DNA of 20,816 nt from JBCCEJ01 sp039030335 (GCA_039030335.1 JBCCEJ010000094.1:1-20816), one strand, 5' to 3'; positions 1-9,755 are shown, counted from the first letter of the stretch. Translations and numbers: made by a program. The notes: generated by a model not told the origin, from the letters alone.

Positions 1-214
1 CGACATCATCTCCGCATTCGAAATGGACGACGCGCAGCGTGACGCGTTGGCCAGCGCTATCTCCCAGCGCCTCGGACGCGAAGTGGATGTCACCGTGTCG
101 GTCGACAGCGCGCTGATCGGCGGCGTGATCATTCGCGCCGGTGACCTCGTCATCGATGCGTCGATGCGCGGTCGGCTTGCGCAGCTCGGTACCGCTCTCG
201 GTGCGGCGGCTTGA
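1..214 (+). CDS. atpH: F1 ATP synthase subunit delta, C-terminal part (5' end outside window)
   Basis: The frame is open from base 2 and ends at a TGA at 212-214, giving about 70 C-terminal residues. They contain the family signature VDSALIGGVIIRAGDLVIDASM followed by RGRLAQL, the conserved C-terminal segment of the delta (OSCP-like) subunit. Delta joins the top of the alpha3beta3 head to the b-subunit peripheral stalk on the cytoplasmic side of the inner membrane. It lies 58 bp before atpA, the usual bacterial order, so it belongs to the atp operon whose promoter and F0 genes must lie to the left of the window. The N-terminal domain cannot be judged. Confidence 0.93.
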   Translation, partial: DIISAFEMDDAQRDALASAISQRLGREVDVTVSVDSALIGGVIIRAGDLVIDASMRGRLAQLGTALGAAA

Positions 215-272
215 TGCGGCCCGAATGCGACCGGTTCAAACAACGAATTCTTGATGTTATAGGGGTTCAGTC

Positions 273-1814
273 ATGCAACTGAGTGCCACAGAAATATCGG
301 ATCTGATCAAAGAGCGGATCCAGAACTTTGACGTCGGCGTGGAAGCCCGCACCGAAGGTACGGTTATCTCGCTGACGGACGGTATCGCCCGCCTGCACGG
401 TCTGAGTGACGCGATGCAGGGCGAGATGATCGAATTTCCCGGCAACAGCTTCGGCCTCGCGCTGAACCTCGAGCGCGATTCGGTCGGCGCGGTGGTGCTC
501 GGCGACTACAAGCACATTTCGGAAGGCGACACGGTCAAGTGCACGGGCCGCATTCTCGAAGTGCCGACCGGGCGCAACCTGCTCGGCCGCGTGGTCAACT
601 CCCTGGGCGAGCCGATCGACGGCAAGGGCCCGGTCGAAGCGGACGAGTTCGCACCGATCGAAAAAGTGGCGCCGGGGGTCATCTCACGTCAGTCGGTCGA
701 CCAGCCGGTGCAGACCGGGCTCAAGTCCATCGACGCGATGGTGCCGGTTGGCCGCGGCCAGCGCGAACTCATCATCGGTGACCCGCAGACCGGTAAGACC
801 GCTGTCGCCATCGACGCGATCATCAACCAGAAGGGCACCGGCGTTAAGTGCATCTACGTCGCCGTTGGCCAGAAGGCTTCTTCGGTTGCCGGCGTGGTGC
901 GCAAGCTCGTAGAGCACGGCGCGATGGACCACACCATCGTCGTTGCCGCCACCGCGTCGGAATCCGCCGCGATGCAGTACATCGCGCCGTACTCCGGTTG
1001 CACGATGGGTGAATACTTCCGTGACCGCGGCGAAGACGCGCTGATCATCTACGACGATCTGACGAAGCAGGCCTGGGCCTATCGTCAGGTATCGCTGCTG
1101 CTGCGCCGTCCGCCAGGTCGTGAAGCCTATCCGGGTGACGTCTTCTACCTGCACTCGCGTCTGCTGGAGCGCGCCGCGCGCGTCAACGCTGAATACGTAG
1201 AGGCCTTCACGAATGGTGAAGTCAAAGGCCAGACCGGTTCACTGACGGCCCTGCCGATCATTGAAACGCAGGCTGGTGACGTGTCGGCCTTCGTCCCGAC
1301 GAACGTCATCTCGATTACGGACGGCCAGATCTTCCTGGAAACCGACCTCTTCAACTCCGGTATCCGCCCGGCCATCAACGCCGGCCTGTCGGTGTCGCGA
1401 GTGGGCGGGGCCGCGCAGACCGGTATCGTCAAGAAGCTCGGAGGCGGTGTGCGACTGGCGCTTGCTCAGTATCGCGAACTCGCGGCGTTTGCACAGTTTG
1501 CATCGGACCTCGACGAAGCCACCCGCAAGCAGCTCGAACGCGGCCAGCGCGTGACGGAACTCATGAAGCAGATGCAGTACTCGCCGATGAGCGTCGCGCA
1601 GATGGCGGTCTCGCTGTTCGCCGTCGACCGCGGTTACCTCGACGACGTCGAGCTGGCCAAGGTCGTCGACTTCGAGGCGGCATTGCAGGCGCACATGACA
1701 TCTGAACACGGCGATTTGATGGACAGCATCAACGCGACGCCGGACCTGTCCGGTGATGTCGAAGAGGGGCTCTCCAAAGCCATCGAAGGCTTCAAGTCGA
1801 GCGGCACCTGGTAA
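273..1814 (+). CDS. atpA: F1 ATP synthase subunit alpha
   Basis: Encodes 513 residues, the length of the Escherichia coli protein, and is close to it throughout. Alpha is the non-catalytic nucleotide-binding subunit alternating with beta in the alpha3beta3 hexamer. The N-terminal stretch MQLSATEISDLIKERI is the canonical start that contacts delta, and the ATG at 273 has an AGGGG-type ribosome site about 8 bases upstream. The Walker A motif GDPQTGKT is at residues 169-176. GEYFRDRGEDALIIYDDL follows as the Walker B region, and the arginine-finger region VGGAAQT lies in the C-terminal half. All expected features are intact. It sits between atpH and atpG, with a hairpin in the gap before atpG. 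Confidence 0.98.
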   Translation: MQLSATEISDLIKERIQNFDVGVEARTEGTVISLTDGIARLHGLSDAMQGEMIEFPGNSFGLALNLERDSVGAVVLGDYKHISEGDTVKCTGRILEVPTGRNLLGRVVNSLGEPIDGKGPVEADEFAPIEKVAPGVISRQSVDQPVQTGLKSIDAMVPVGRGQRELIIGDPQTGKTAVAIDAIINQKGTGVKCIYVAVGQKASSVAGVVRKLVEHGAMDHTIVVAATASESAAMQYIAPYSGCTMGEYFRDRGEDALIIYDDLTKQAWAYRQVSLLLRRPPGREAYPGDVFYLHSRLLERAARVNAEYVEAFTNGEVKGQTGSLTALPIIETQAGDVSAFVPTNVISITDGQIFLETDLFNSGIRPAINAGLSVSRVGGAAQTGIVKKLGGGVRLALAQYRELAAFAQFASDLDEATRKQLERGQRVTELMKQMQYSPMSVAQMAVSLFAVDRGYLDDVELAKVVDFEAALQAHMTSEHGDLMDSINATPDLSGDVEEGLSKAIEGFKSSGTW

Positions 1815-1826
1815 GCACCGGAAGGC

Positions 1827-1849
1827 GCGGGTCTGTCTGACAGGCCCGC
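1827..1849 (+). promoter_or_regulatory. Intercistronic RNA hairpin between atpA and atpG
   Basis: GCGGGTCTG at 1827-1835 can pair with CAGGCCCGC at 1841-1849: nine pairs, one of them G-U, around a 5-nt loop. No T-run follows, so it is not a standard terminator. It begins 12 bases after the atpA stop and ends 30 bases before the atpG start. Such stems can mark mRNA processing or protect the 3' end of the upstream cistron, which would help set different subunit ratios (alpha 3, gamma 1). That role is inference; the pairing is what the sequence shows. Confidence 0.5.
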
Positions 1850-1879
1850 ACTACTTTCACCAACAAGAGCTGGAGTCCC

Positions 1880-2743
1880 ATGGCAGGCGCCAAGGAAATC
1901 CGCACCAAAATTCGCAGCGTCCAGAACACGCGCAAGATCACGAGCGCGATGGAGATGGTGGCTGCGAGCAAGATGCGCAAAGCGCAGGACCGCATGGCCG
2001 CCGCAAGGCCCTATGCGGAAAAGATGCGCAATGTGATCGCACACGTCAGCAGTGCGCACACCGAATACACCCATCCGTATCTCGTCGAGCACGAGTCGGT
2101 GAGCCGGGTTGGCTACATCGTCATCTCCTCTGACCGCGGGCTCTGCGGTGGATTGAACAGCAACATGTTCCGCATGTTGCTGCCGGAACTCCGCGAGTGG
2201 GACCAGCAGGGCGTCGAGGTCGACGTTTGCACGGTTGGGTCCAAAGCTCAGCAGTTCTTCCGGCGGATGGGCGGTAATGTCATAGGGCAAGTGGCGCAAC
2301 TCGGCGATACCCCGTCATTTGATGACCTCGTAGGTACCATCAAGCTGATGCTCGATGCGTATAACGAAGGCCGCGTCGACCGGGTGTTCCTGGTGTTCAA
2401 TCGCTTCGTGAACTCGATGACGCAAAGCCCGGTTGCAGAGCAACTGCTGCCGCGCGTCGCGTCGGACGAGGCCGAGGTTTCTCACCATTGGGATTACCTC
2501 TATGAGCCGGAGGCGAAACCCGTTGTCGATCACCTGCTCGATCGCTACATCGAGTCGCTGGTGTATCAAGGCGTTGTGGAGAACATCGCGTGCGAACAGG
2601 CTGCGCGCATGGTCGCCATGAAGGCGGCATCCGATAACGCTGGAAATCTGATCGACGAGTTGCAGCTGGCCTACAACAAGGCCCGGCAGGCAGCCATTAC
2701 GCAGGAGCTGTCGGAAATTGTCGGTGGCGCGGCGGCGGTCTGA
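1880..2743 (+). CDS. atpG: F1 ATP synthase subunit gamma
   Basis: Encodes 287 residues, normal for bacterial gamma. Gamma is the rotating central shaft inside the alpha3beta3 head. The N-terminal helix KEIRTKIRSVQNTRKITSAM and the following MVAASKMRKAQ are hallmark family sequence. ISSDRGLCGGLN marks the central domain, and the C-terminal helix (AARMVAMKAASDNAGNLIDE and on) is the other half of the coiled-coil shaft. The ATG at 1880 is preceded by a GGAG ribosome site about 6 bases away and gives the canonical N terminus MAGAKEI. It lies 65 bp after atpA and 80 bp before atpD, so it is co-transcribed in the usual order. Confidence 0.98.
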   Translation: MAGAKEIRTKIRSVQNTRKITSAMEMVAASKMRKAQDRMAAARPYAEKMRNVIAHVSSAHTEYTHPYLVEHESVSRVGYIVISSDRGLCGGLNSNMFRMLLPELREWDQQGVEVDVCTVGSKAQQFFRRMGGNVIGQVAQLGDTPSFDDLVGTIKLMLDAYNEGRVDRVFLVFNRFVNSMTQSPVAEQLLPRVASDEAEVSHHWDYLYEPEAKPVVDHLLDRYIESLVYQGVVENIACEQAARMVAMKAASDNAGNLIDELQLAYNKARQAAITQELSEIVGGAAAV

Positions 2744-2823
2744 CGACCGGTGTTGGCAAACCCGATATTCCGGGCGGTTTCGAAACGAATTTTTTTGTAT
2801 TGGACTAGACAGAGGATCAGCTC

Positions 2824-4200
<1,377 letters not shown>

Positions 4201-4226
4201 GCCCTTTCAAACCGAGGTAAGGTCAG

Positions 4227-4649
4227 ATGGCAGGCAGTATTCATCTCGACATCGTTAGTGCCGAGCGGGAACTGTTCTCCGGCTCGTGCGCTATGGTGAT
4301 GGCGCCGGCAGCAGAAGGTGAGGTGGGTATCACCCCGCAACACACTCCGTTGCTGACTCGCCTGAAGCCGGGCGAAGTGCGTGCCGTGATGGACGACGGC
4401 GAAGAGCAGACCTTCTACATCAACGGCGGCATTCTAGAGGTGCAGCCGCACGTCGTGACGGTGCTTTCCGATATCGGCCTTCGCGCTGACGACATCGATG
4501 AGGCCGCGGCCGTGGCAGCCAAAGAAGAGGCTGAGCGCGCACTCGCCGATCGTTCGGCCAGCATCGACTACGCCAAGGCGCAGGCGGAACTTGCCGAAGC
4601 AGTGGCGCAGATCGCTGCCGTGCAGCGTTTGCGCAAGAAACTGCGCTGA
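4227..4649 (+). CDS. atpC: F1 ATP synthase subunit epsilon
   Basis: Encodes 140 residues, the normal two-domain form. Epsilon binds the foot of gamma, couples it to the c-ring and can inhibit ATP hydrolysis. Residues 1-85 form the beta-sandwich domain, with the family sequence VGITPQHTPLLTRLKPGEVR and the FYINGGILEVQPHVVTVL strand region. Residues 88-140 form the two-helix C-terminal arm, rich in Ala and Glu and ending in LRKKLR. GAGGTAAGG precedes the ATG at 4227. It is the last atp gene, with a strong terminator 27 bases after its stop, and is not joined to glmU by translation. Confidence 0.97.
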   Translation: MAGSIHLDIVSAERELFSGSCAMVMAPAAEGEVGITPQHTPLLTRLKPGEVRAVMDDGEEQTFYINGGILEVQPHVVTVLSDIGLRADDIDEAAAVAAKEEAERALADRSASIDYAKAQAELAEAVAQIAAVQRLRKKLR

Positions 4650-4675
4650 GCCGTCTCACGGCCAGTCCGAACGTG

Positions 4676-4702
4676 AAAAGGCGCCCTGGGCGCCTTTTTT
4701 TT
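4676..4702 (+). terminator. Rho-independent terminator of the atp operon
   Basis: AAAAGGCGCC at 4676-4685 pairs perfectly with GGCGCCTTTT at 4689-4698 across a 3-nt loop (CTG), and the T-run continues to 4702 (eight T). The six G-C pairs plus U-tract make a textbook intrinsic terminator. The A-run opposite the T-run also lets it act, more weakly, on the - strand. It separates the atp operon from glmU-glmS. Confidence 0.95.
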
Positions 4703-4797
4703 GTCTGGATCTTCAGTGCACGGAGTGTCAGCCGACTTCAGTTCAACGGGCTGATTTGACCACATTTCGCCGATAACCGCGCTGAAGAGAGACGGCC

Positions 4798-4848
4798 TTC
4801 ACATATTTCACATTTTTCATTTAAGCACGCGCCGCTTTTTCCTATACT
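4798..4848 (+). promoter_or_regulatory. Probable glmU-glmS promoter with TTCACAT repeats upstream
   Basis: TATACT at 4843-4848 is a good -10 (5 of 6). A weak -35, TTTAAG at 4820-4825, lies 17 bases upstream. Transcription would begin near 4855, leaving about 33 bases before the glmU start. Just upstream, TTCACAT occurs twice (4798-4804 and 4807-4813) with 9-base periodicity in an AT-rich stretch that stands out from the GC-rich surroundings; it could be an activator or UP-type site. The assignment rests on motif match and position only. Confidence 0.5.
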
Positions 4849-4887
4849 CCGTGTGTTGCCGAGCGTGCAGAAGGAGGTCGCGCCGCT

Positions 4888-6264
4888 TTGTCCACCTTGC
4901 CAATCGAAATTGTGATCCTGGCGGCCGGCCAGGGAACCCGCATGCGCTCGACGCTTCCGAAGGTATTACACGACCTGGGTGGCCGGCCGTTGCTCGGACA
5001 CGTCATGGATACGGCCGCCGTGCTGAATCCCACACGGCTCTGCGTCGTATACGGTCACGGCGGCGACACGGTGATGTCGACCTTTGCGGACCGCGACGCC
5101 ACGTGGGTGCATCAGAGTGAGCAGCGCGGTACCGGACATGCGGTTCTGCAAGCGGCACCACACCTGTCAGACGAAGCGGTCGTGTTGATCCTGTTCGGCG
5201 ATGTGCCGCTGGTACGGTCTGAAACCCTGGAAGCGGCCGCGGCGATTGCATCGCAGGACAAGCTGGCGGTGGTCTCTGCAATGGTGGCAGACCCGACCGG
5301 CTACGGACGCGTCATACGCGACGCAAACGACAGTGTGGTCGCTATTCGCGAACACAAAGATGCGAGCAGCGCAGAGCTTGCGATTCGAGAAATCAACACC
5401 GGCATCATGGCCGCGCCGGTCAATCGGCTTAGAGGCTGGCTGGAAGGTCTGACCAACGACAATGCGCAAGGGGAGTATTACCTGACGGACGCGGTGGAAG
5501 CTGCGTTGGCGGATGGAGTCGCCATCGAGGCGAGCGTGGTCCTGGATGAAGACGAAGTCAGCGGCGTCAATGACCGCGTGCAACTCGCGAGGCTCGAGCG
5601 CGCTTATCAGCACCGGGAAGCCGAGCGCCTGATGCGCGCTGGCGTGTCTCTGCGCGATCCCACCCGGTTCGACGTGCGCGGTACGGTGGAGGCTGGCACC
5701 GAGGTCAGCATCGACGTGAATGTCGTCCTGAGCGGACGGGTGACACTCGGCACTGGCGTGCGTATCGGGCCAAACTGCGTAGTCAGTGATACCAACATCG
5801 GCGACGGTGTCGAGATTCTGGCCAACTGCGTCATCGAGTCAGCGTCGATCGCGGCGGGCGCGCGTGTTGGCCCCTTCGCGCGGGTACGGCCGGAGGCTGA
5901 CCTTGGCCCGGATGTGCACGTGGGGAATTTCGTAGAGATCAAGAAATCAGTGCTCAAGCGCGGCGCCAAGGTGAATCATCTGACCTACATCGGCGATAGC
6001 GAAGTTGGCGAGCGGGTCAACGTGGGCGCTGGCACGATCACATGCAACTACGACGGTGCGAACAAACACCGCACGACGATCGAAGACGACGCTTTCATCG
6101 GCTCGGGTGCGATGCTTGTCGCACCAGTAACCGTGGGTGCTGGCGCGACGATCGGTGCCGGCAGCACGATCAGTCGCGACGCGCCAGCCAACGAACTGAC
6201 GGTCGCGCGCGGCAAACAACGCTCTATCAGCGGCTGGCAACGCCCGGTCAAGAACAAGAAATAG
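4888..6264 (+). CDS. glmU: Bifunctional GlmU: GlcN-1-P acetyltransferase / GlcNAc-1-P uridylyltransferase
   Basis: Encodes 458 residues, standard for GlmU. It acetylates glucosamine-1-phosphate and then couples it to UTP to give UDP-GlcNAc, the precursor of peptidoglycan and LPS. Residues 11-26 carry the nucleotidyltransferase signature LAAGQGTRM..LPKVL with Arg18 and Lys25. INTGIMAA and NAQGEYYLTD mark the rest of the uridylyltransferase domain. The second half is a left-handed beta-helix of hexapeptide repeats, including NFVEIKKSVLKRGAKVNHLTYI and VGAGTITCNYDG, the acetyltransferase site. The start is TTG at 4888 because AAGGAGGT (4871-4878) is ideally placed 9 bases before it and the protein then begins MSTLPIEIVILAAG. 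glmS follows after 15 bp. Confidence 0.97.
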   Translation: MSTLPIEIVILAAGQGTRMRSTLPKVLHDLGGRPLLGHVMDTAAVLNPTRLCVVYGHGGDTVMSTFADRDATWVHQSEQRGTGHAVLQAAPHLSDEAVVLILFGDVPLVRSETLEAAAAIASQDKLAVVSAMVADPTGYGRVIRDANDSVVAIREHKDASSAELAIREINTGIMAAPVNRLRGWLEGLTNDNAQGEYYLTDAVEAALADGVAIEASVVLDEDEVSGVNDRVQLARLERAYQHREAERLMRAGVSLRDPTRFDVRGTVEAGTEVSIDVNVVLSGRVTLGTGVRIGPNCVVSDTNIGDGVEILANCVIESASIAAGARVGPFARVRPEADLGPDVHVGNFVEIKKSVLKRGAKVNHLTYIGDSEVGERVNVGAGTITCNYDGANKHRTTIEDDAFIGSGAMLVAPVTVGAGATIGAGSTISRDAPANELTVARGKQRSISGWQRPVKNKK

Positions 6265-6279
6265 CGGAGAACTGCACGG

Positions 6280-8109
6280 ATGTGTGGAATTGTAGGGGCA
6301 GTCGCGCAGCGCGACGTCGTGCCCATTCTGATGGAAGGCTTGCGCCGCCTCGAATACCGGGGCTATGACTCCGCCGGCCTGGCAGTCGTCGACGCATCCG
6401 GTCTGGGCCGTGCGCGGACCGTTGGCAAGGTGGCCAACCTCGAGGCCCTGCTGACGGCCGAGCCGAAAAGCGCCCCAGTTGGGATCGCACATACCCGGTG
6501 GGCGACACACGGCAAGCCGAGCGAAGCCAACGCACACCCTCACGTATCGGCGGGCCGGGTTGCACTGGTACACAACGGCATCATCGAAAATCACGCGGAG
6601 CTGCGCGCCGCGCAGGCCGAGGCGGGTTACGTGCATACCTCGGAGACCGACACCGAGGTCATCGCACATCAGATCGAAACGCATCTCGCCAACGGTCAGG
6701 ATCTGCTGGAGGCGTTGCAGGCAACCGTCGCTCAACTGCGCGGCGCTTACGCGCTCGGCGTCGTTAGCGCGGATGAGCCCGACCGCGTAGTCGGCGCGCG
6801 CAGTGGCAGCCCGCTCGTTATCGGCGTTGGGGTCGGTGAGTTCTTCATCGCGTCCGACGTTGCTGCGCTGATCCCGGTCACGCAGCAGTTCATCTTCCTC
6901 GAAGAAGGCGACGTGGTCGACATCCGCGGCTACACGTTGGTGGTTTACGACGCCGACGGGAATCGCGCCAATCGCCGGATGGTAACGAGTGAGCTCAGCG
7001 CGGATGCAGTCGACCGCGGCCAGTATCGACATTACATGCTGAAGGAGATCCACGAGCAGCCGAATTCGGTGCGCGCGACCATCGAAGGGCGGTTGCACGA
7101 AGAGGCGATTCTGTCATCGATGCTGGGCCCGGAAGCAGAGAATATTCTGTCCAAGGTCGAGGCCATTCAAATCGTTGCGTGCGGTACCAGCTTCCACGCC
7201 GGTCTTGTTGCCCGCTATTGGATGGAGGCGATCGCCAAGGTGCCGACGAGCGTCGAAGTGGCGAGCGAGTACCGGTATCGAAGTACCGTCACGCACCCCG
7301 GGACGTTGCTGGTTACGATCTCGCAGTCCGGCGAAACCGCTGACACGCTGGCTGCATTGCGAGGCGCGAAGGAAACCGGCCTCGACTACTCCGTTGGCGT
7401 GATCAACGTACCGGAGAGTTCGCTGGTTCGCGAGTCTGATATGGCGCTCATGACGCACGCGGGTCCAGAGATTGGGGTTGCCTCGACAAAAGCATTCACC
7501 ACGCAGCTGGTGGCCCTGTTGTTGCTGACCGGTGCGCTTGCGAAACATCGTGGTGTTGGCGCAGGTGTCGAAGCGCAGATTTGCCAGGAACTGCAGTCGC
7601 TCCCGGTTTGGATAGAGCAGGCGCTCGCCCTGGATGAGACTATCGCCCGGCTCTCGCAACGTTTTGCTGACAAACATCACGCTCTGTTTCTGGGACGCGG
7701 TCTGCAATATCCGGTTGCGATGGAAGGGGCACTAAAGCTCAAGGAAATTTCTTATATCCACGCCGAGGCGTATCCAGCCGGTGAACTCAAGCACGGCCCC
7801 CTGGCCCTGGTCGACGCTGACATGCCGGTCATCGCAGTCGCGCCGAACGACGAATTGTTGGAGAAGCTCGAGTCCAACCTCGAAGAGGTGCGCGCGCGCG
7901 GCGGTGAGCTATATGTCTTTGCCGACCCCGATACGAAGCTGGCCGCGCAAGACAATGTTCACATCATCGAAATGCCGCGGGTTGGCGCGCTGGTGGCGCC
8001 TATCGTCTATACGGTGCCGCTGCAGCTACTGTCCTACCACGCGGCGGTGCTGAAGGGCACTGACGTGGACCAACCGCGCAATCTGGCCAAGTCGGTGACC
8101 GTAGAGTAG
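6280..8109 (+). CDS. glmS: Glutamine--fructose-6-phosphate aminotransferase (isomerizing)
   Basis: Encodes 609 residues, identical in length to well-studied GlmS. It makes glucosamine-6-phosphate from fructose-6-phosphate and glutamine, the entry step to UDP-GlcNAc. The protein begins MCGIVGA, so Cys2 becomes the N-terminal nucleophile of the class II glutaminase domain after Met removal. HTRWATHG and HNGIIEN complete that domain. Two SIS sugar-isomerase domains follow, with SQSGETADT at 348-356 and the C terminus NLAKSVTVE that closes the active site. The ATG at 6280 is fixed by the need for Cys2. It lies 15 bp after glmU and has no promoter of its own that I can see. No glmS ribozyme leader is present, as expected in this group. 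Confidence 0.98.
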   Translation: MCGIVGAVAQRDVVPILMEGLRRLEYRGYDSAGLAVVDASGLGRARTVGKVANLEALLTAEPKSAPVGIAHTRWATHGKPSEANAHPHVSAGRVALVHNGIIENHAELRAAQAEAGYVHTSETDTEVIAHQIETHLANGQDLLEALQATVAQLRGAYALGVVSADEPDRVVGARSGSPLVIGVGVGEFFIASDVAALIPVTQQFIFLEEGDVVDIRGYTLVVYDADGNRANRRMVTSELSADAVDRGQYRHYMLKEIHEQPNSVRATIEGRLHEEAILSSMLGPEAENILSKVEAIQIVACGTSFHAGLVARYWMEAIAKVPTSVEVASEYRYRSTVTHPGTLLVTISQSGETADTLAALRGAKETGLDYSVGVINVPESSLVRESDMALMTHAGPEIGVASTKAFTTQLVALLLLTGALAKHRGVGAGVEAQICQELQSLPVWIEQALALDETIARLSQRFADKHHALFLGRGLQYPVAMEGALKLKEISYIHAEAYPAGELKHGPLALVDADMPVIAVAPNDELLEKLESNLEEVRARGGELYVFADPDTKLAAQDNVHIIEMPRVGALVAPIVYTVPLQLLSYHAAVLKGTDVDQPRNLAKSVTVE

Positions 8110-8148
8110 TCGCTGCCGGTGATATCAGGCGCGCGGACGGGGCGCGCG

Positions 8149-9423
8149 CTACGCCAGCGAAGCGCGCGCGGCGGTGAGCGTTCTCTCGATCGCCTCGTCG
8201 TCGTGGGCAGCGGACACAAACCCCGCCTCGAACGCCGACGGGGCCAGGTAAACACCTTCGCGCAGCATGCGTGTAAAGAAGTCCTTGAAGCGCTCGGTGT
8301 CGCAACCCATGACGTCGCCGAAGTTAGCGACGCGGTTCTGTTCGGTGAAGAACACGCCGAACATGCCGCCGACGTGATTTGTGGTCATGCCTATACCCGC
8401 TGCTTTCGCGACATCTTCGAGCCCCGCGACCAGGCGTGCGGTCTTCTCGCCGAGTGATTCAAAGAAGCCCGGACTGCTTATCAGTTCGAGTGTTTTCAAG
8501 CCGGCGGTCATCGCTACCGGGTTGCCCGATAGGGTGCCGGCCTGATAGACCGGCCCGTCCGGGGCAATGTGATTCATGATCTCGGCTTTGCCACCAAACG
8601 CGCCAACGGGCATGCCGCCGCCGATGACCTTGCCGAGCGCCGTCAGGTCGGGCGCGACGTTGTAAACCGCCTGCGCGCCGCCGAGCGCGACGCGGAAACC
8701 GGTCATGACCTCGTCGAAGATCAGTACGGTCCCGGATGCACTGCAGACATCGCGCAAGCCAGGCAGGAAATCAGGTTCTGCCGGCACGCAGTTCATGTTG
8801 CCAGCGATGGGCTCGACGATGACGGCCGCGATTTGGTCGCCAATATCCGCAAACACCTCGCGCACCTGCGTCAGATCGTTGAATTGCAGGGTAATCGTGT
8901 GCGCGGCCAGCTCCGCGGGCACGCCGGGCGATGTCGGAATGCCGAGGGTGAGTGCGCCGGAACCAGCCTTTACCAGCAGGGAGTCTGCGTGGCCGTGATA
9001 GCAACCTTCGAACTTGACGATCTTGTCGCGCCCCGTATAACCGCGTGCCAGCCGGATTGCCGACATCGTCGCCTCAGTTCCGGAACTGACCATACGGACC
9101 TTCTCGATCGACGGCATGAGTTCCGTGACCTTGGCAGCCATCTCGGTCTCGATGCGAGTCGGTGCGCCAAAGCTCAACCCGTTTGCGGCAGCTGCCTGTA
9201 CGGCCGAAATCACCTCCGGGTGGGCGTGCCCGAGTACCATCGGGCCCCAGGAGCCGATGTAGTCGACGTAGCTTCGACCATCTTCGTCGTACAGGTAGGC
9301 GCCGCTGGCCCGTTTGAAGAACACCGGCTCGCCGCCGACGGCGCGAAATGCCCGCACGGGCGAATTGACGCCACCTGGGATGTGGCGCACGGCCTCGGCG
9401 AACAGCTCTTTGGAACGGCTCAT
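8149..9423 (-). CDS. hemL: Glutamate-1-semialdehyde 2,1-aminomutase
   Basis: Encodes 424 residues, the normal length. This PLP enzyme turns glutamate-1-semialdehyde into 5-aminolevulinate in the C5 route of tetrapyrrole synthesis. The N terminus SRSKELFAEAVRHIPGGVNSPVRAF is highly conserved. SSGTEATMSAIRLARG binds the cofactor phosphate, LIFDEVMTGFR holds the Asp that contacts the pyridine nitrogen, and Lys265 in ALGKVIGGG is the Schiff-base lysine. The ATG at 9423 gives the canonical start. It is convergent with glmS (39-bp gap, no clear terminator) and divergent from the rubredoxin gene. HemJ, encoded 3 kb away, acts later in the same pathway. Confidence 0.97.
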   Translation of the reverse strand: MSRSKELFAEAVRHIPGGVNSPVRAFRAVGGEPVFFKRASGAYLYDEDGRSYVDYIGSWGPMVLGHAHPEVISAVQAAAANGLSFGAPTRIETEMAAKVTELMPSIEKVRMVSSGTEATMSAIRLARGYTGRDKIVKFEGCYHGHADSLLVKAGSGALTLGIPTSPGVPAELAAHTITLQFNDLTQVREVFADIGDQIAAVIVEPIAGNMNCVPAEPDFLPGLRDVCSASGTVLIFDEVMTGFRVALGGAQAVYNVAPDLTALGKVIGGGMPVGAFGGKAEIMNHIAPDGPVYQAGTLSGNPVAMTAGLKTLELISSPGFFESLGEKTARLVAGLEDVAKAAGIGMTTNHVGGMFGVFFTEQNRVANFGDVMGCDTERFKDFFTRMLREGVYLAPSAFEAGFVSAAHDDEAIERTLTAARASLA

Positions 9424-9466
9424 GATCGGTTTGCCCTGATGTGTTGAGATAATTTGGTTTGCCGCA

Positions 9467-9475
9467 ATTTTAGCA
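9467..9475 (-). promoter_or_regulatory. Candidate extended -10 promoter for hemL
   Basis: Read on the - strand, TGCTAAAAT (9475 down to 9467) matches the extended -10 pattern TGnTATAAT with one change. No convincing -35 is visible in the GC-rich sequence further upstream, which is compatible with an extended -10 promoter. The predicted start near 9460 leaves about 37 bases before the hemL ATG. Motif match only. Confidence 0.4.
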
Positions 9476-9530
9476 TCGTGGCCGGGCGGGACGGGTGGTC
9501 CGCGCGAAAGGCCGTTGTGTATCAGGGCGC

Positions 9531-9559
9531 TTGGACTCGGGACCGGTTCCTGACAAAAT
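9531..9559 (+). promoter_or_regulatory. Weak candidate promoter for the rubredoxin gene
   Basis: TTGGAC at 9531-9536 and CAAAAT at 9554-9559 are spaced by 17 bases, and the implied start near 9566 lies 25 bases before the rubredoxin ATG. Both hexamers are imperfect (3 and 4 of 6). It is listed because the divergent arrangement with hemL requires a + strand promoter somewhere in this 167-bp gap. Confidence 0.3.
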
Positions 9560-9590
9560 CGCGCGCTGTCGAGCCGGGGGTTGGTGTGCG

Positions 9591-9755
9591 ATGAAGTCTT
9601 ACATGTGTGTGATCTGCGGTTGGATCTACAACGAGGAAGACGGCTGCCCGGAAGACGGGATCGATCCTGGTACCAGCTGGGAGGATGTGCCGCCGAACTG
9701 GGTGTGCCCGGATTGTGGAGCGCGCAAGGAAGACTTCGAAATGGTCGAGATCTGA
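9591..9755 (+). CDS. rubA: Rubredoxin (RubA/AlkG type)
   Basis: Encodes 54 residues, a standard single-domain rubredoxin: a small cytoplasmic one-electron carrier with an Fe(Cys)4 centre. The ligands are Cys6 and Cys9 (CVICG) and Cys39 and Cys42 (CPDCG). The flanking motifs GWIYNEE, PGTSWEDVP and DFEMVEI resemble the short-loop Pseudomonas-type rubredoxins. I chose the ATG at 9591 over an upstream in-frame GTG because it gives MKSYMCVICGW, the usual start, and a G-rich ribosome site lies about 10 bases before it. Cys19 is an extra cysteine outside the ligand set. No rubredoxin reductase or alkane hydroxylase is nearby, so the electron partner is unknown. Confidence 0.96.
   Translation: MKSYMCVICGWIYNEEDGCPEDGIDPGTSWEDVPPNWVCPDCGARKEDFEMVEI

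Noticed and set aside
2761..2796. Possible terminator between atpG and atpD (CCCG/CGGG stem and T7 run)
   Set aside because: The stem is only 4 bp and lies 15 bases before the T-run; termination here would cut off the essential atpD and atpC genes.
5947..7098. 383-codon open frame on the - strand opposite glmU and glmS
   Set aside because: It spans the junction of two real genes in the antisense direction, and its protein shows no recognisable domain.
8131..8175. GCGCGC repeats at the glmS-hemL convergent ends as a terminator
   Set aside because: Self-complementary GC runs are common in this GC-rich DNA, and no T-run or clear loop follows.
8569..9447. 292-codon open frame on + opposite hemL
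   Set aside because: Shadow of hemL, whose catalytic residues are all present on the - strand.
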